64,000 nt of DNA from Bartonella vinsonii subsp. vinsonii (GTDB lineage: Bacteria; Pseudomonadota; Alphaproteobacteria; Rhizobiales; Rhizobiaceae), in assembly GCF_902825235.1 (NCBI RefSeq), contig NZ_CADEAJ010000004.1, positions 99,456 to 163,455 on the forward strand, given 5' to 3'. Under the pieces are notes generated by a model, which worked only from the letters and a program-made list of their open reading frames with translations, made no database searches and was not told the DNA's origin. Shown piece after piece: positions 12,318-21,509 of this stretch. The translations under genes were made by a program, and so were the position numbers. How positions within the stretch are numbered: position 1 is the stretch's first letter; each line of letters opens with the position of its first letter.

Positions 12318-13646
12318 ATGCCTATTAAAATTACAATGCCTGCGCTTTCCCCAACGATGGAAGAAGGGAATTTATCAAAATGGAATGTTACGGTAGGGGA
12401 TAAAGTTTCCTCTGGTGATGTTATTGCTGAAATTGAGACAGACAAGGCAACAATGGAAGTAGAGGCTGTTGATGAGGGAACAGTTGCTAAGATCGTTGTA
12501 CCTGCTGGAACGCAAGGCGTTAAAGTTAATAGCTTAATTGTTATTTTAGCTGAAGAAGGCGAAGATTTAACAGAGGCTGCAAAGATTGCAGAGGAAGCTT
12601 CTTCCTCTTTTGCAATTAAAGAATTAACAGATGCCAAACAGATAAATTCAAAGACAGAACAGATGTCTGATGTGTCATCAGTACAGAAAGAAATACAGCA
12701 AGATAAAAAAGATATACGTCTTTTTGCTTCTCCCTTAGCGCGGCGATTGGCAGCGCAAGTTGGTCTTGATTTATCACTTGTTTCTGGGAGTGGTCCTCAT
12801 GGGCGCATTATCAAGCGTGATGTAGAAAAAGCCGTGAGTGGTGGTGTTTTAACCGCTTCTTGTTCATCACAAAGTGAACAGCTCGTAGCTATAGGTGCTT
12901 CTGACAAACAGATATTGAGTCTTTTCAAAGAAGAAGAATATACATTTACACCCCATAATAATATGCGAAAAACAATCGCTAAACGTTTGGTGGAATCAAA
13001 GCAAAGAGTTCCGCATTTTTATGTGACGCTCGATTGTGAACTCGATGCGTTATTGGAGCTTCGTACACAATTGAATGCTGCTGCAAAAATGGTTAAGATG
13101 CAGGAAGGATCTAAGCCTGTTTATAAGCTTTCCGTGAATGATATGATTATTAAAGCTGTGGCACTTGCTTTGAAGGCAGTTCCCGATGCTAATGTATCTT
13201 GGCTTGAAGATGGAATACTTCGTCACAAACATTGTGATGTTGGGGTAGCTGTTTCTGTTGCAAATGGGTTAATTACTCCCATTATTCGCCATGCAGAGGA
13301 GAAATCTTTATCGGTTATTTCTCATGAGATGAAGGATTTTGCAAAGCGTGCACGTGAGCGCAAGTTAAAAATGGAAGAATATCAGGGGGGAACGACAACT
13401 GTCTCAAATATGGGAATGTATGGTGTAAAAAGTTTTTCTGCTATTCTTAATCCGCCGCATGCAACGATTTTTGCGATTGGTGCAGGCGAACAACGTGCTG
13501 TTGTTAAAAATGGTGCATTGGTTATTGCGACAGTCATGTCGGTTACACTTTCTGCTGATCATCGTGCTATTGATGGTGCGTTAGCAGCAGAACTTGCACA
13601 GACTTTTAAGAAGATGATTGAAAATCCATTAGCAATGCTCATTTGA
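12318..13646 (+). CDS. pdhC: Dihydrolipoamide acetyltransferase (E2) of pyruvate dehydrogenase
   Basis: 442 residues: lipoyl domain with Lys43 (ETDKATMEV), peripheral subunit-binding domain at about 135-170 (ASPLARRLAAQVGLDL, SGPHGRIIKRDVE), and the acetyltransferase domain ending in the catalytic DHRAIDG. Transfers the acetyl group to CoA and forms the complex core. GGAGGAGAG precedes ATG 12318, 14 nt after pdhB, so translation is probably coupled. Confidence 0.96.
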   Translation: MPIKITMPALSPTMEEGNLSKWNVTVGDKVSSGDVIAEIETDKATMEVEAVDEGTVAKIVVPAGTQGVKVNSLIVILAEEGEDLTEAAKIAEEASSSFAIKELTDAKQINSKTEQMSDVSSVQKEIQQDKKDIRLFASPLARRLAAQVGLDLSLVSGSGPHGRIIKRDVEKAVSGGVLTASCSSQSEQLVAIGASDKQILSLFKEEEYTFTPHNNMRKTIAKRLVESKQRVPHFYVTLDCELDALLELRTQLNAAAKMVKMQEGSKPVYKLSVNDMIIKAVALALKAVPDANVSWLEDGILRHKHCDVGVAVSVANGLITPIIRHAEEKSLSVISHEMKDFAKRARERKLKMEEYQGGTTTVSNMGMYGVKSFSAILNPPHATIFAIGAGEQRAVVKNGALVIATVMSVTLSADHRAIDGALAAELAQTFKKMIENPLAMLI

Positions 13647-13866
13647 GCTATTTAAAAGCTCTTTATGAAATAATGTGTGGGTATAGTGTTTAATATGATG
13701 AAAGCAGACTTAAAGAGTTTGAAGGGCAATGTTATTACACTTTCTAAGTTGGTAGAAGTCATTTATGTGAAGCTTTAAAATGAAAGAAAAAAGAAAGTTT
13801 TGTTGTATTACTTTTGGCTTTTCAGTTTAAAGGGGGCATTTTGTGTATATCCATGGAGGAATTACT

Positions 13867-15327
13867 GTGGTGAATCTTTATGATGTAATTGTGATTGGAT
13901 CGGGTCCTGGTGGATATGTAACGGCAATTCGTGCGGCGCAATGTGGCTTCAAGACTGCGATTGTTGAACGTGAACATCTCGGTGGGATTTGCTTAAATTG
14001 GGGATGTATTCCAACAAAGGCGCTTTTGCGTTCAGCAGAAATGAAGCATTTTTCTGAACATGCGAAAGACTATGGTTTAAAGCTTAATGGTTCAATTGAA
14101 GCGAACATCAAAGATGTTGTAGCCCGTTCCCGCGGGGTTTCAGCGCGTTTAAATGCTGGTGTTGGTTTCTTAATGAAAAAAAATAAAATCGACATTATTT
14201 GGGGGGAAGCAAAGCTTACGAAGGGGGCGAAAGGAAGTCAACCTGCGGAAATTATGGTTTCTTCATCATCCAAGCCGATTATGCAACCGCAAAATCCAGT
14301 ACCTAAAGGAACATTAGGAGAGGGGATTTATCAAGCAAAGCATGTCATTATTGCAACTGGTGCGCGTCCTCGTGTCCTTCCTGGTATTGAGCCAGATGGA
14401 AAGCGCATTTGGACTTATTTTGAAGCAATGATTCCACAAACGATGCCGAAGTCACTTTTGGTCATGGGGTCTGGGGCAATTGGCATTGAATTTGCTTCTT
14501 TTTATCATGATATGGGAGCGAAGGTCACGGTTATTGAAATGATGCCTCACATTATGCCCGCTGAAGATATTGAAATTTCAATCTTTGCGCGTAAACAGTT
14601 AGAGAAAAAAGGCCTTCGCATTCTTACGCAAGCAAAAGTAGCCAAGGTTGAAAAAGCTTCTGACTCTCTTACTGCACATATTGAAGTGAATGGTAAAACA
14701 GAAACAATAACAGCTGATCGGCTGATCTCGGCTGTTGGGGTTCAGGGTAATGTTGAGAATCTTGGATTAGAAGCATTGGGTATAAAAACCGATCGTGGGT
14801 GCATTGTAACCGATGAATGGAGTTGGACGGGGGTAGAGGGTATTTATGCTATTGGTGATGTAGCTGGTCCGCCTATGTTAGCACATAAAGCAGAAGAAGA
14901 GGGCGTGATATGCATTGAACATCTTGCGGGTTTTGAGAATACGCATTCGCTTGATAAGAGAAAAATTCCAGGGTGCACATATTGCACGCCACAAGTTGCC
15001 TCTGTAGGCTTTTCGGAAGCAGCTGCAAAAGAAGCAGGCTATGATATACGTATTGGTCGCTATTCTTTTTCCGCAAACGGCAAAGCTATTGCTTTGGGTG
15101 AAGATCAGGGATTAGTGAAAACTATTTTTGATAAAAAAACCGGACAGCTTCTTGGCGCACATATGGTAGGGGCAGAAGTAACAGAATTGATTCAAGGTTT
15201 TGTCATTGCCATGAATCTTGAAACAACCGAAAAAGAATTGATGCATACTGTTTTTCCACATCCGACATTATCGGAAATGATGAAAGAAAGTGTATTGGAT
15301 GCTTATGGTCAAGTTTTAAATGCTTGA
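13867..15327 (+). CDS. lpdA: Dihydrolipoamide dehydrogenase (E3)
   Basis: Reoxidises the lipoyl groups with FAD and NAD. Visible are the FAD fold VIGSGPGGYV, the redox disulfide Cys42/Cys47 in GGICLNWGCIPTK, the NAD fold MGSGAIGIEFASF, GIYAIGDVAGPPMLAHKA and the C-terminal catalytic HTVFPHPTLSEMM. The start is GTG at 13867 (486 residues), 6 nt after GGAGGA; an in-frame GTG at 13843 would place that ribosome site inside the gene. Separated from pdhC by 220 nt, so it may have its own promoter. Confidence 0.95.
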   Translation: MVNLYDVIVIGSGPGGYVTAIRAAQCGFKTAIVEREHLGGICLNWGCIPTKALLRSAEMKHFSEHAKDYGLKLNGSIEANIKDVVARSRGVSARLNAGVGFLMKKNKIDIIWGEAKLTKGAKGSQPAEIMVSSSSKPIMQPQNPVPKGTLGEGIYQAKHVIIATGARPRVLPGIEPDGKRIWTYFEAMIPQTMPKSLLVMGSGAIGIEFASFYHDMGAKVTVIEMMPHIMPAEDIEISIFARKQLEKKGLRILTQAKVAKVEKASDSLTAHIEVNGKTETITADRLISAVGVQGNVENLGLEALGIKTDRGCIVTDEWSWTGVEGIYAIGDVAGPPMLAHKAEEEGVICIEHLAGFENTHSLDKRKIPGCTYCTPQVASVGFSEAAAKEAGYDIRIGRYSFSANGKAIALGEDQGLVKTIFDKKTGQLLGAHMVGAEVTELIQGFVIAMNLETTEKELMHTVFPHPTLSEMMKESVLDAYGQVLNA

Positions 15328-15399
15328 TGGCTGGAGTGTATGAAAAATTTTGTCTTTAATTTTTCATTGTCATTCCATATTGATAGGGCAAAGGCTTAA

Positions 15400-16362
15400 A
15401 TGGTTACGGTTGTTGATAGAGTTACGAATAGACGCTTGCGTCATCCTGAAAAAGCGCACCGTCCGGATACAAGCATTCAAAAAAAACCGGATTGGATTCG
15501 TGTAAAAGCACCAACATCACAGATATATAAAGAAACGCATGGTATTGTGCGTGCTCATAAATTAGTAACCGTATGTGAAGAAGCAGGTTGCCCAAATGTT
15601 GGCGAGTGTTGGAGTCAGCGGCATGCTAGTTTCATGATTTTAGGTGAAATATGCACGCGGGCTTGTGCATTTTGCAATGTTGCAACAGGGATTCCGCTTG
15701 CTGTTGATGATAATGAGCCAGAGCGTGTAGCAGATGCGGTAGCACAGATGGGACTCAAACATGTTGTCATTACATCAGTTGATCGTGATGATCTTGCTGA
15801 TGGTGGTGCTGAGCATTTTGCAAAAGTTATTTATGCTATTCGTCGAAAAGCTCAAAAGACAACAATTGAAGTCCTTACCCCTGATTTTCGCCATAAGGAT
15901 GGAGCTTTAGAAATTGTTGTTGCTGCCAAACCTGATGTTTTTAATCATAATTTAGAGACAGTTCCTTCTAAATATTTAAAGGTTCGTCCAGGAGCGCGTT
16001 ATTTTCATTCGATTCGGTTATTACAACGCGTTAAAGAACTTGATCCAACAATCTTCACAAAATCAGGAATTATGGTTGGTCTTGGGGAAGAACGAAATGA
16101 AATTCTTCAATTGATGGATGATTTGCGCACTGCTGATGTTGACTTTATGACAATTGGACAATATTTGCAGCCTACACGAAAGCATCATCCGGTTATTCGT
16201 TTTGTGCCTCCTGAAGAATTTGAGTCTTTTGCTAAAATTGGTAAAGTGAAAGGTTTTTTACATATGGCTTCCAATCCTCTGACGCGTTCATCTCATCATG
16301 CTGGTGATGATTTCGCAATTTTGCAAAAAGCGCGTGATGAAAAATTTGCCTTACAGAGATAG
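15400..16362 (+). CDS. lipA: Lipoyl synthase
   Basis: Radical SAM enzyme that inserts two sulfurs into protein-bound octanoyl groups, here needed for the neighbouring pdhB and pdhC lipoyl domains. 320 residues with both iron-sulfur clusters: the auxiliary cluster Cys59, Cys64, Cys70 and the SAM cluster Cys85, Cys89, Cys92 (CTRACAFC), plus the C-terminal [10 protein letters not shown]. Directly followed by the coenzyme Q protein gene after 2 nt. Confidence 0.97.
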   Translation: MVTVVDRVTNRRLRHPEKAHRPDTSIQKKPDWIRVKAPTSQIYKETHGIVRAHKLVTVCEEAGCPNVGECWSQRHASFMILGEICTRACAFCNVATGIPLAVDDNEPERVADAVAQMGLKHVVITSVDRDDLADGGAEHFAKVIYAIRRKAQKTTIEVLTPDFRHKDGALEIVVAAKPDVFNHNLETVPSKYLKVRPGARYFHSIRLLQRVKELDPTIFTKSGIMVGLGEERNEILQLMDDLRTADVDFMTIGQYLQPTRKHHPVIRFVPPEEFESFAKIGKVKGFLHMASNPLTRSSHHAGDDFAILQKARDEKFALQR

Positions 16363-16364
16363 TT

Positions 16365-16826
16365 ATGCCAACTTTTACAACACATCGGCAGATTGCCCAT
16401 AGTGCCAGTGAAATGTTTGATCTTGTTGCAGATGTTGAACATTATCCTGAATTTTTACCAATGTGTGAAGGGTTAATTGTACGTTCTCGTAAGGAATATG
16501 AAGAAAAAACATTAATTCTTGCTGATATGATAGTTGGTTATAAAGTTATCCGAGAAATTTTTACGACCCAAGTGTTTCTTCAGCCAAAGAAAAATCTCAT
16601 AGAGGTGAAATATATTGATGGTCCATTTAAATATCTTGAAAATCGTTGGGCTTTTCATGATATTGAGAAGAGTAATGCATGTCGTGTAGATTTTTTTATT
16701 GATTATGAATTTAAAAGCAAAATGCTTGGATTAGTCATGGGATCAATGTTTGATATTGCTGTTCGTAAATTTACCGATGCTTTTGAAATGCGCGCACACC
16801 GAATCTATGGACCTCCAATAACATAA
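16365..16826 (+). CDS. Coq10/RatA-like START-domain protein
   Basis: 153 residues forming one polyketide-cyclase/START domain: ADVEHYPEFLPMCEGL near the N-terminus, EVKYIDGPFKYLENRW in the middle, and VDFFIDYEFKSKMLGLVMG. This family binds ubiquinone or a related lipid and supports respiration; the E. coli homologue RatA was also described as a toxin. The lipA-coq10 pairing is conserved in Rhizobiales. Two nt after lipA, so in its operon. Confidence 0.88.
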   Translation: MPTFTTHRQIAHSASEMFDLVADVEHYPEFLPMCEGLIVRSRKEYEEKTLILADMIVGYKVIREIFTTQVFLQPKKNLIEVKYIDGPFKYLENRWAFHDIEKSNACRVDFFIDYEFKSKMLGLVMGSMFDIAVRKFTDAFEMRAHRIYGPPIT

Positions 16827-16915
16827 TTTATTCAGTTTATTTTTGTATGATACGTATCAGATATCATGAGCTGTAATTGTAGTAACATAAAACTAGAAAT
16901 CAGATGTGAAGAATA

Positions 16916-17404
16916 TCACTGAAGAGCATTCAAGATCATGTTCAAAGCATTTTCAACAGTTGCATAGCGGATAGCATTACGATCGAGATTTCCAAAGTGC
17001 TTTTCTGTGTGCAAGGTTTTATGGTTTTGGTACGCAACTGCGAAATGCACAAGTCCTACGGGTTTATCGAGATATGCTCCTCCCGGTCCAGCAATTCCTG
17101 TTACAGAAACTGCAATTCCAGCGTGTGAATATTTTAATCCACCCTCAGCCATTGCAAGAGCGACTTCTTTTGAAACAGCACCATAGCTTTTTATAAGTTC
17201 AGCACATACGCCAACAAGGCGCGTTTTAGATTCATTTGAATAAACAACAAATCCACAATCGAATACATCTGACGATCCTGCAATACTGGTGAGATTTGCA
17301 GCAATGAGCCCTCCTGTACAAGATTCAACAGTTGATAAAAGCAAACCTTTTTGGCGACAAGCTGTAAGGACTTCACATGCTTGCTTTTCACAAAAATATG
17401 TCAT
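16916..17404 (-). CDS. CinA C-terminal domain protein (NMN deamidase, PncC type)
   Basis: 162 residues, a stand-alone CinA C-terminal domain: STVESCTGGLIAANLTSIAGSS, FVVYSNESKTRLVGV, VSVTGIAGPGGA and KPVGLVHFAVA. The family hydrolyses nicotinamide mononucleotide in NAD recycling. It overlaps the end of ispDF by 4 nt and follows it in the same direction, as in other Rhizobiales. Confidence 0.9.
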   Translation of the reverse strand: MTYFCEKQACEVLTACRQKGLLLSTVESCTGGLIAANLTSIAGSSDVFDCGFVVYSNESKTRLVGVCAELIKSYGAVSKEVALAMAEGGLKYSHAGIAVSVTGIAGPGGAYLDKPVGLVHFAVAYQNHKTLHTEKHFGNLDRNAIRYATVENALNMILNALQ

Positions 17405-18594
17405 TTTGGAATTTCTCCTGGATAAAGGACGCTAGCTGTTGCAAAGGCTGCAATGCCTTCACCACGACCAATAAATCCGAGTTTTTCATTTGTTGTGGCT
17501 TTGATGGAAATTCGATCAGATGAAATTGTCAGTATCCTCATAAGATTTTCTATCATTGTATGACGATAGAGGCCGATTTTAGGTTCTTCAGCGATCAGTG
17601 TAATATCAATATTGGCAATACGTCCACCTGCTTGTTTAACAATATCAAGAGCATGGCGTAGAAAAATTTCTGAAGATGCACTTTTCCATTTGGGATCAGA
17701 GGGAGGAAAATGTGTACCTATATCTCCTGCCCCTTGAGTAGCAAGAAGAGCATCTGTGAGTGCATGAAGAGCGACATCAGCATCGGAGTGTCCATTTAAT
17801 TTTTTATGAAAAGGAATTTCTATACCACATAATGTAAGAGAATCTCCTTCCTCGAAAGAGTGAACATCATAACCATTGCCAGTGCGCAGATCAGGAAATA
17901 TTTGCATTTTTTTCTGGAGATATAAATGTGCAGTGTCAAAATCTTCGTACCATGTAATTTTCATATTGTTAGGATCTCCAAGGATGGTCCGCATAGGAAT
18001 TCCAGACCATTCTGCAATTGCAGAATCATCCGTGAATTCTTTTTTGCAAGCTTGCTTTGCTTTTTCATGGGCAGCTAAGATAGATTCAAAGGGAAAACAC
18101 TGTGGAGTTTGTGCACTATAAAGATGGGTGCGTGGAATTGTTTCTAAAACATAGTGTTCGCTATTTACACGTTTGAGGGTATCAGGGATAGGGAGAACGG
18201 GAAGCACACCTTCTTGAAGATTGACAGTGCTGTGTATTTTGTCGAGGAGTTGGTTTGTGATAAAAGGGCGAGCACCATCATGAATATGGACATATTGGGG
18301 CTTAAATTCTTTAAGTGCATGAAGCCCACGTAAGGTGGATACTTGACGTGTATCACCTCCTTCAACGATGATGAGGTGTTCTTTAAATTCGATGATAGTT
18401 CGCTCACAGATTTTATGGTCTTCTGGATGAATAACGAGGATAATGATTGTAATGGCTGGGTGCTGTACAAAACAACGCACAGTATGACAAATAACAGGCT
18501 CTTGTCCTAGAAGCCGGTATTGTTTTGGAATTTTTTGTGGAGCCCCCGCTCTTTCACCGCGTCCCGCGGCTAATATGATTGCTGCAATAGAAAT
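17401..18594 (-). CDS. ispDF: Bifunctional IspD-IspF isoprenoid enzyme, apparent ATT start
   Basis: Fusion of 2-C-methyl-D-erythritol 4-phosphate cytidylyltransferase (about 1-230) and 2,4-cyclodiphosphate synthase (about 235-397; NGYDVHSFEEGD, LNGHSDADVALHAL, TATTNEKLGF-like end). The first ordinary start codon in frame is GTG at 18480, but that would remove the CTP-binding LAAGRGERAG segment, which is intact upstream. In that extended frame there is no ATG, GTG or TTG before the stop; ATT at 18594-18592 lies 8 nt after AAAGGAG and gives 397 residues, the expected family length. I annotate ATT as the start by inference. The gene begins 15 nt after the old end of rirA. Confidence 0.85.
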   Translation of the reverse strand: MSIAAIILAAGRGERAGAPQKIPKQYRLLGQEPVICHTVRCFVQHPAITIIILVIHPEDHKICERTIIEFKEHLIIVEGGDTRQVSTLRGLHALKEFKPQYVHIHDGARPFITNQLLDKIHSTVNLQEGVLPVLPIPDTLKRVNSEHYVLETIPRTHLYSAQTPQCFPFESILAAHEKAKQACKKEFTDDSAIAEWSGIPMRTILGDPNNMKITWYEDFDTAHLYLQKKMQIFPDLRTGNGYDVHSFEEGDSLTLCGIEIPFHKKLNGHSDADVALHALTDALLATQGAGDIGTHFPPSDPKWKSASSEIFLRHALDIVKQAGGRIANIDITLIAEEPKIGLYRHTMIENLMRILTISSDRISIKATTNEKLGFIGRGEGIAAFATASVLYPGEIPK

Positions 18595-18608
18595 ACTTAA
18601 ATCTCCTT

Positions 18609-19061
18609 TTATATTATTTTTATTATTTTATGGTCATCAGTTTTAAATTGATTTTGCAATTTTGGTCTGTGTAGATCAGCAAGAGATATCATTGATAATA
18701 CATCAAAAAAAGCATTTAATGCTTTTTGAAGTGCAATATTTAAACCACAAAAATCTATCTATGGGCAATTAGGTTCTGCAGTATCAAAACATTCTGCCAT
18801 GGAAAAGTTGTCTTCTGTTACTTTTACAACATCAGCCACCGAAATCTCTGTTGCGGGTTTGGCTAATTTAATTCCACCATTGCGCCCACGTACTGTTTGT
18901 ATGAAACCTGCTTCAACGAGTGGTTGAAGAATTTTAAATAGAAAAAACTCAGAAACAGCATATGCTTTGGCAATGTCTGGAATACGACTTAAAGATCCTT
19001 GATTATTTGCACAGTACATGAGCATTCGGAGCGCATAATTTGTCTGTTTTGTTAACCGCAT
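18609..19061 (-). pseudogene. rirA: rirA iron-responsive Rrf2 regulator, interrupted by an amber codon
   Basis: An Rrf2-family regulator with the RirA signature MRLTKQTNYALRMLMYC, the winged helix (SRIPDIAKAYAVSEFFLF, VRGRNGGIKLAKP) and the cysteines Cys91 and Cys99. RirA represses iron-uptake genes through an Fe-S cluster held by three cysteines. TAG at 18761-18759 stops translation at codon 101. The same frame then continues with the third cysteine and CGLNIALQKALNAFF to 18609, as in intact RirA. So one nonsense change truncates the protein; start is ATG 19061 after GAGGAG. The 100-residue product keeps the DNA-binding domain and could still be made. Confidence 0.8.
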
Positions 19062-19243
19062 CTCATCTCCTCTGTAAACTATCACTGAATACACTTTATT
19101 TTAAAGATATTTTGAAAATGTAGAAGTTCTTTCCTCATTTACTAATACTAAATTTGTTTTATTTTAAATGTGGCATTGGTATTGTCAACTTTTGTCACAA
19201 GAGGTTATATGAGAGTGATGGGATAGGATAATGTAAGCTAATC

Positions 19244-21508
19244 ATGAATACAACATCAGTGACGAAGCTCCAAGATATAAATCAAAACACCTCTAATGAT
19301 GAATTGTATCGCTTAAGCAAGATGTATATCTTTTTGGGTATTACAATTATTGTGTTGGCTTTGCTAACAGCATCTGTTTCGTTTATTATTCTTATTGGAT
19401 TAACCCCTGTTATTCCCAGTAGAGCTGTAACCCTGATACTTATAGGGATTAATAGTGTTTGGGTTTTGGGGCTTGTGATCATTGTTTTTTATGAGATGAT
19501 CCCCATCATTCGTGCGTGGCGCTCAAGGCGAGCAGGTTCTCGCCTTCATGTGCGTCTTATTTCGTTATTTGCACTTGTTGCAACTATGCCGGCTGTTGCA
19601 GTTGCTCTTGTATCAGGGCCTGCATTGAATTTAGGACTTGATCGATGGTTTGATACAACAACACGGCAGATTGTAGGTTCTTCTATCAATTTAGCCAATG
19701 CCTATGCGGATGAAATGTTGCAAAATTTAAAAAATTTATCCTATGCTATGGCATTTGCACTTGATAACAAAAGGCTTTTAGAGCGTAGCGTCGCTGAATA
19801 TAGGATACAATTGACGCGTCACGCTAAAGGGCGCAATCTGCGTGGTGCATTTTTGTTAAGTTCTAGCGGAACTGTTTTTATATCGAGTGATCTTGGTGAT
19901 GAGGATAAATTGCCGATTCCTCCTTCCCATCTTATTGAACGTGCAACCAGCGCAAGACCTTTTTCTTTTCAACCCGGGGTTCATGATTATTTTGGTATTA
20001 TTTTAAAATTTACGAATATTCCAAACACATTTTTGTATTTGGTACGTGACGTTGATAAAGAAGTTTTGTCTGCTTTGCGTTTAACGGAAGTCAATACAGA
20101 TCGTTATCGTGATTTAAATGAAAATCGTTTGCTGACGCAAATCGCATTTGGCATGCTTTATTTATGTCTTTTCTTTAGTTTGTTCTTATCAGCTATTTGG
20201 ACTGGTATCGCTGTTGCTGATCGTTTGGTACGCCCTATCCGTCTTCTCATTAGTGCTGCTGATGATGTTGCTTCTGGAAATATGGAAATTTTTGTACCCG
20301 TACGCGCAAAAGATGGGGATATTGGGCAGTTATCGAAAACTTTTAATTATATGGTGAGTGAACTGAAAAGTCGGCGCAATGAGCTGATTGCAGTTCGCGA
20401 TCAAATTGATGAGAGACGGCGTTTTTCTGAAGCGGTTTTGTCTGGTGTAACAGCGGGTGTGGCGGGCATTGATGATAATGGTGATATTACAATTATCAAT
20501 CGATCTATTGAGACAATGTTTGATATCCGCTCTGAGCAAGTTATTGGGCACAGTCTTTTATCATTAAGTGCTGAAATTTGGCAGGTTTTTCAGTTTGCAC
20601 GTTCGCTAGATCGTAAGAATCATCGTGAGCAGGTAACTTTAAGTATTGCAGGACAAGAGCGTGTTTGGAATGTGCAAATTACGATGGAAGAAGATGATGG
20701 ACAGGGGCAATCGTGGGTTTTGACAATTGATGATATTACAGACCTTGTTGCAGCACAACGTACTTCAGCGTGGGCAGATATTGCACGCCGTATTGCACAC
20801 GAGATTAAAAATCCGCTTACACCTATTCAGTTATCGGCTGAACGTATTCGTAAACGTTACAACAAAGTTATTACCCAAGATCGAGAGGTTTTTGAGCGAT
20901 GTATTGATACGATTATTCGACAAGTTGGAGACATTGGGCGTATGGTTGATGAATTTTCTTCTTTTGCCCGTATGCCCAAACCGCAAATGAATGTTTTAGA
21001 TATACGTGGATTGCTGCGTGAAGCATGTTTCTTGATAGAAGTGACAAGACATGATATTCATTTCGAGCAAGATTTAGGAAATGTCCCACTTGTAGGTGCA
21101 TTTGATAATCGTCTCATTGTGCAAGCTTTCTGTAATGTTATCAAAAACGCCAGCGAATCTATAGATTCGGTCATGCGAGAGGAAAATATTCGCGGTCATA
21201 TTCTTGTACGTTCTTATCGACAAAGAGGATGTGTGGTTGTAGATGTTATTGATAACGGTAAAGGGCTTCCTAAAGAGCAAAGGCAAAAAATATTAGAACC
21301 TTATATAACAACGCGGGAAAAGGGAACAGGGCTCGGGTTGGCTATTGTGCGTAAAGTTATTGAAGATCATGGTGCTTCTATGGAATTGCATGATGCACCG
21401 AAGAGTTTTTATGAGGGCCGTGGTGCGATGATCCGTTTGATATTTCCAGCAGATGGGATTAAGCAGGATAATGTTATAGAGGCTACAGGTCGTAAGATAG
21501 GGGAATAG
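19244..21508 (+). CDS. ntrY: Nitrogen-regulation sensor histidine kinase NtrY
   Basis: 754 residues. Membrane spans near the N-terminus (about 28-52, 60-82, 100-125) and again near 295-320, flanking a periplasmic sensor region. Then HAMP (RLVRPIRLLISAADDVASG), PAS (SEAVLSGVTAGVAGIDDNG), the phosphoacceptor histidine in AHEIKNPLTPIQLSAERI, and an ATPase domain (NVIKNASESI, DNGKGLP, TGLGLAIVRKV). Partner kinase of NtrX, encoded immediately after it; in related bacteria NtrYX senses redox or oxygen and controls nitrogen metabolism and the cell envelope. Confidence 0.94.
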   Translation: MNTTSVTKLQDINQNTSNDELYRLSKMYIFLGITIIVLALLTASVSFIILIGLTPVIPSRAVTLILIGINSVWVLGLVIIVFYEMIPIIRAWRSRRAGSRLHVRLISLFALVATMPAVAVALVSGPALNLGLDRWFDTTTRQIVGSSINLANAYADEMLQNLKNLSYAMAFALDNKRLLERSVAEYRIQLTRHAKGRNLRGAFLLSSSGTVFISSDLGDEDKLPIPPSHLIERATSARPFSFQPGVHDYFGIILKFTNIPNTFLYLVRDVDKEVLSALRLTEVNTDRYRDLNENRLLTQIAFGMLYLCLFFSLFLSAIWTGIAVADRLVRPIRLLISAADDVASGNMEIFVPVRAKDGDIGQLSKTFNYMVSELKSRRNELIAVRDQIDERRRFSEAVLSGVTAGVAGIDDNGDITIINRSIETMFDIRSEQVIGHSLLSLSAEIWQVFQFARSLDRKNHREQVTLSIAGQERVWNVQITMEEDDGQGQSWVLTIDDITDLVAAQRTSAWADIARRIAHEIKNPLTPIQLSAERIRKRYNKVITQDREVFERCIDTIIRQVGDIGRMVDEFSSFARMPKPQMNVLDIRGLLREACFLIEVTRHDIHFEQDLGNVPLVGAFDNRLIVQAFCNVIKNASESIDSVMREENIRGHILVRSYRQRGCVVVDVIDNGKGLPKEQRQKILEPYITTREKGTGLGLAIVRKVIEDHGASMELHDAPKSFYEGRGAMIRLIFPADGIKQDNVIEATGRKIGE

Positions 21509-21509
21509 A

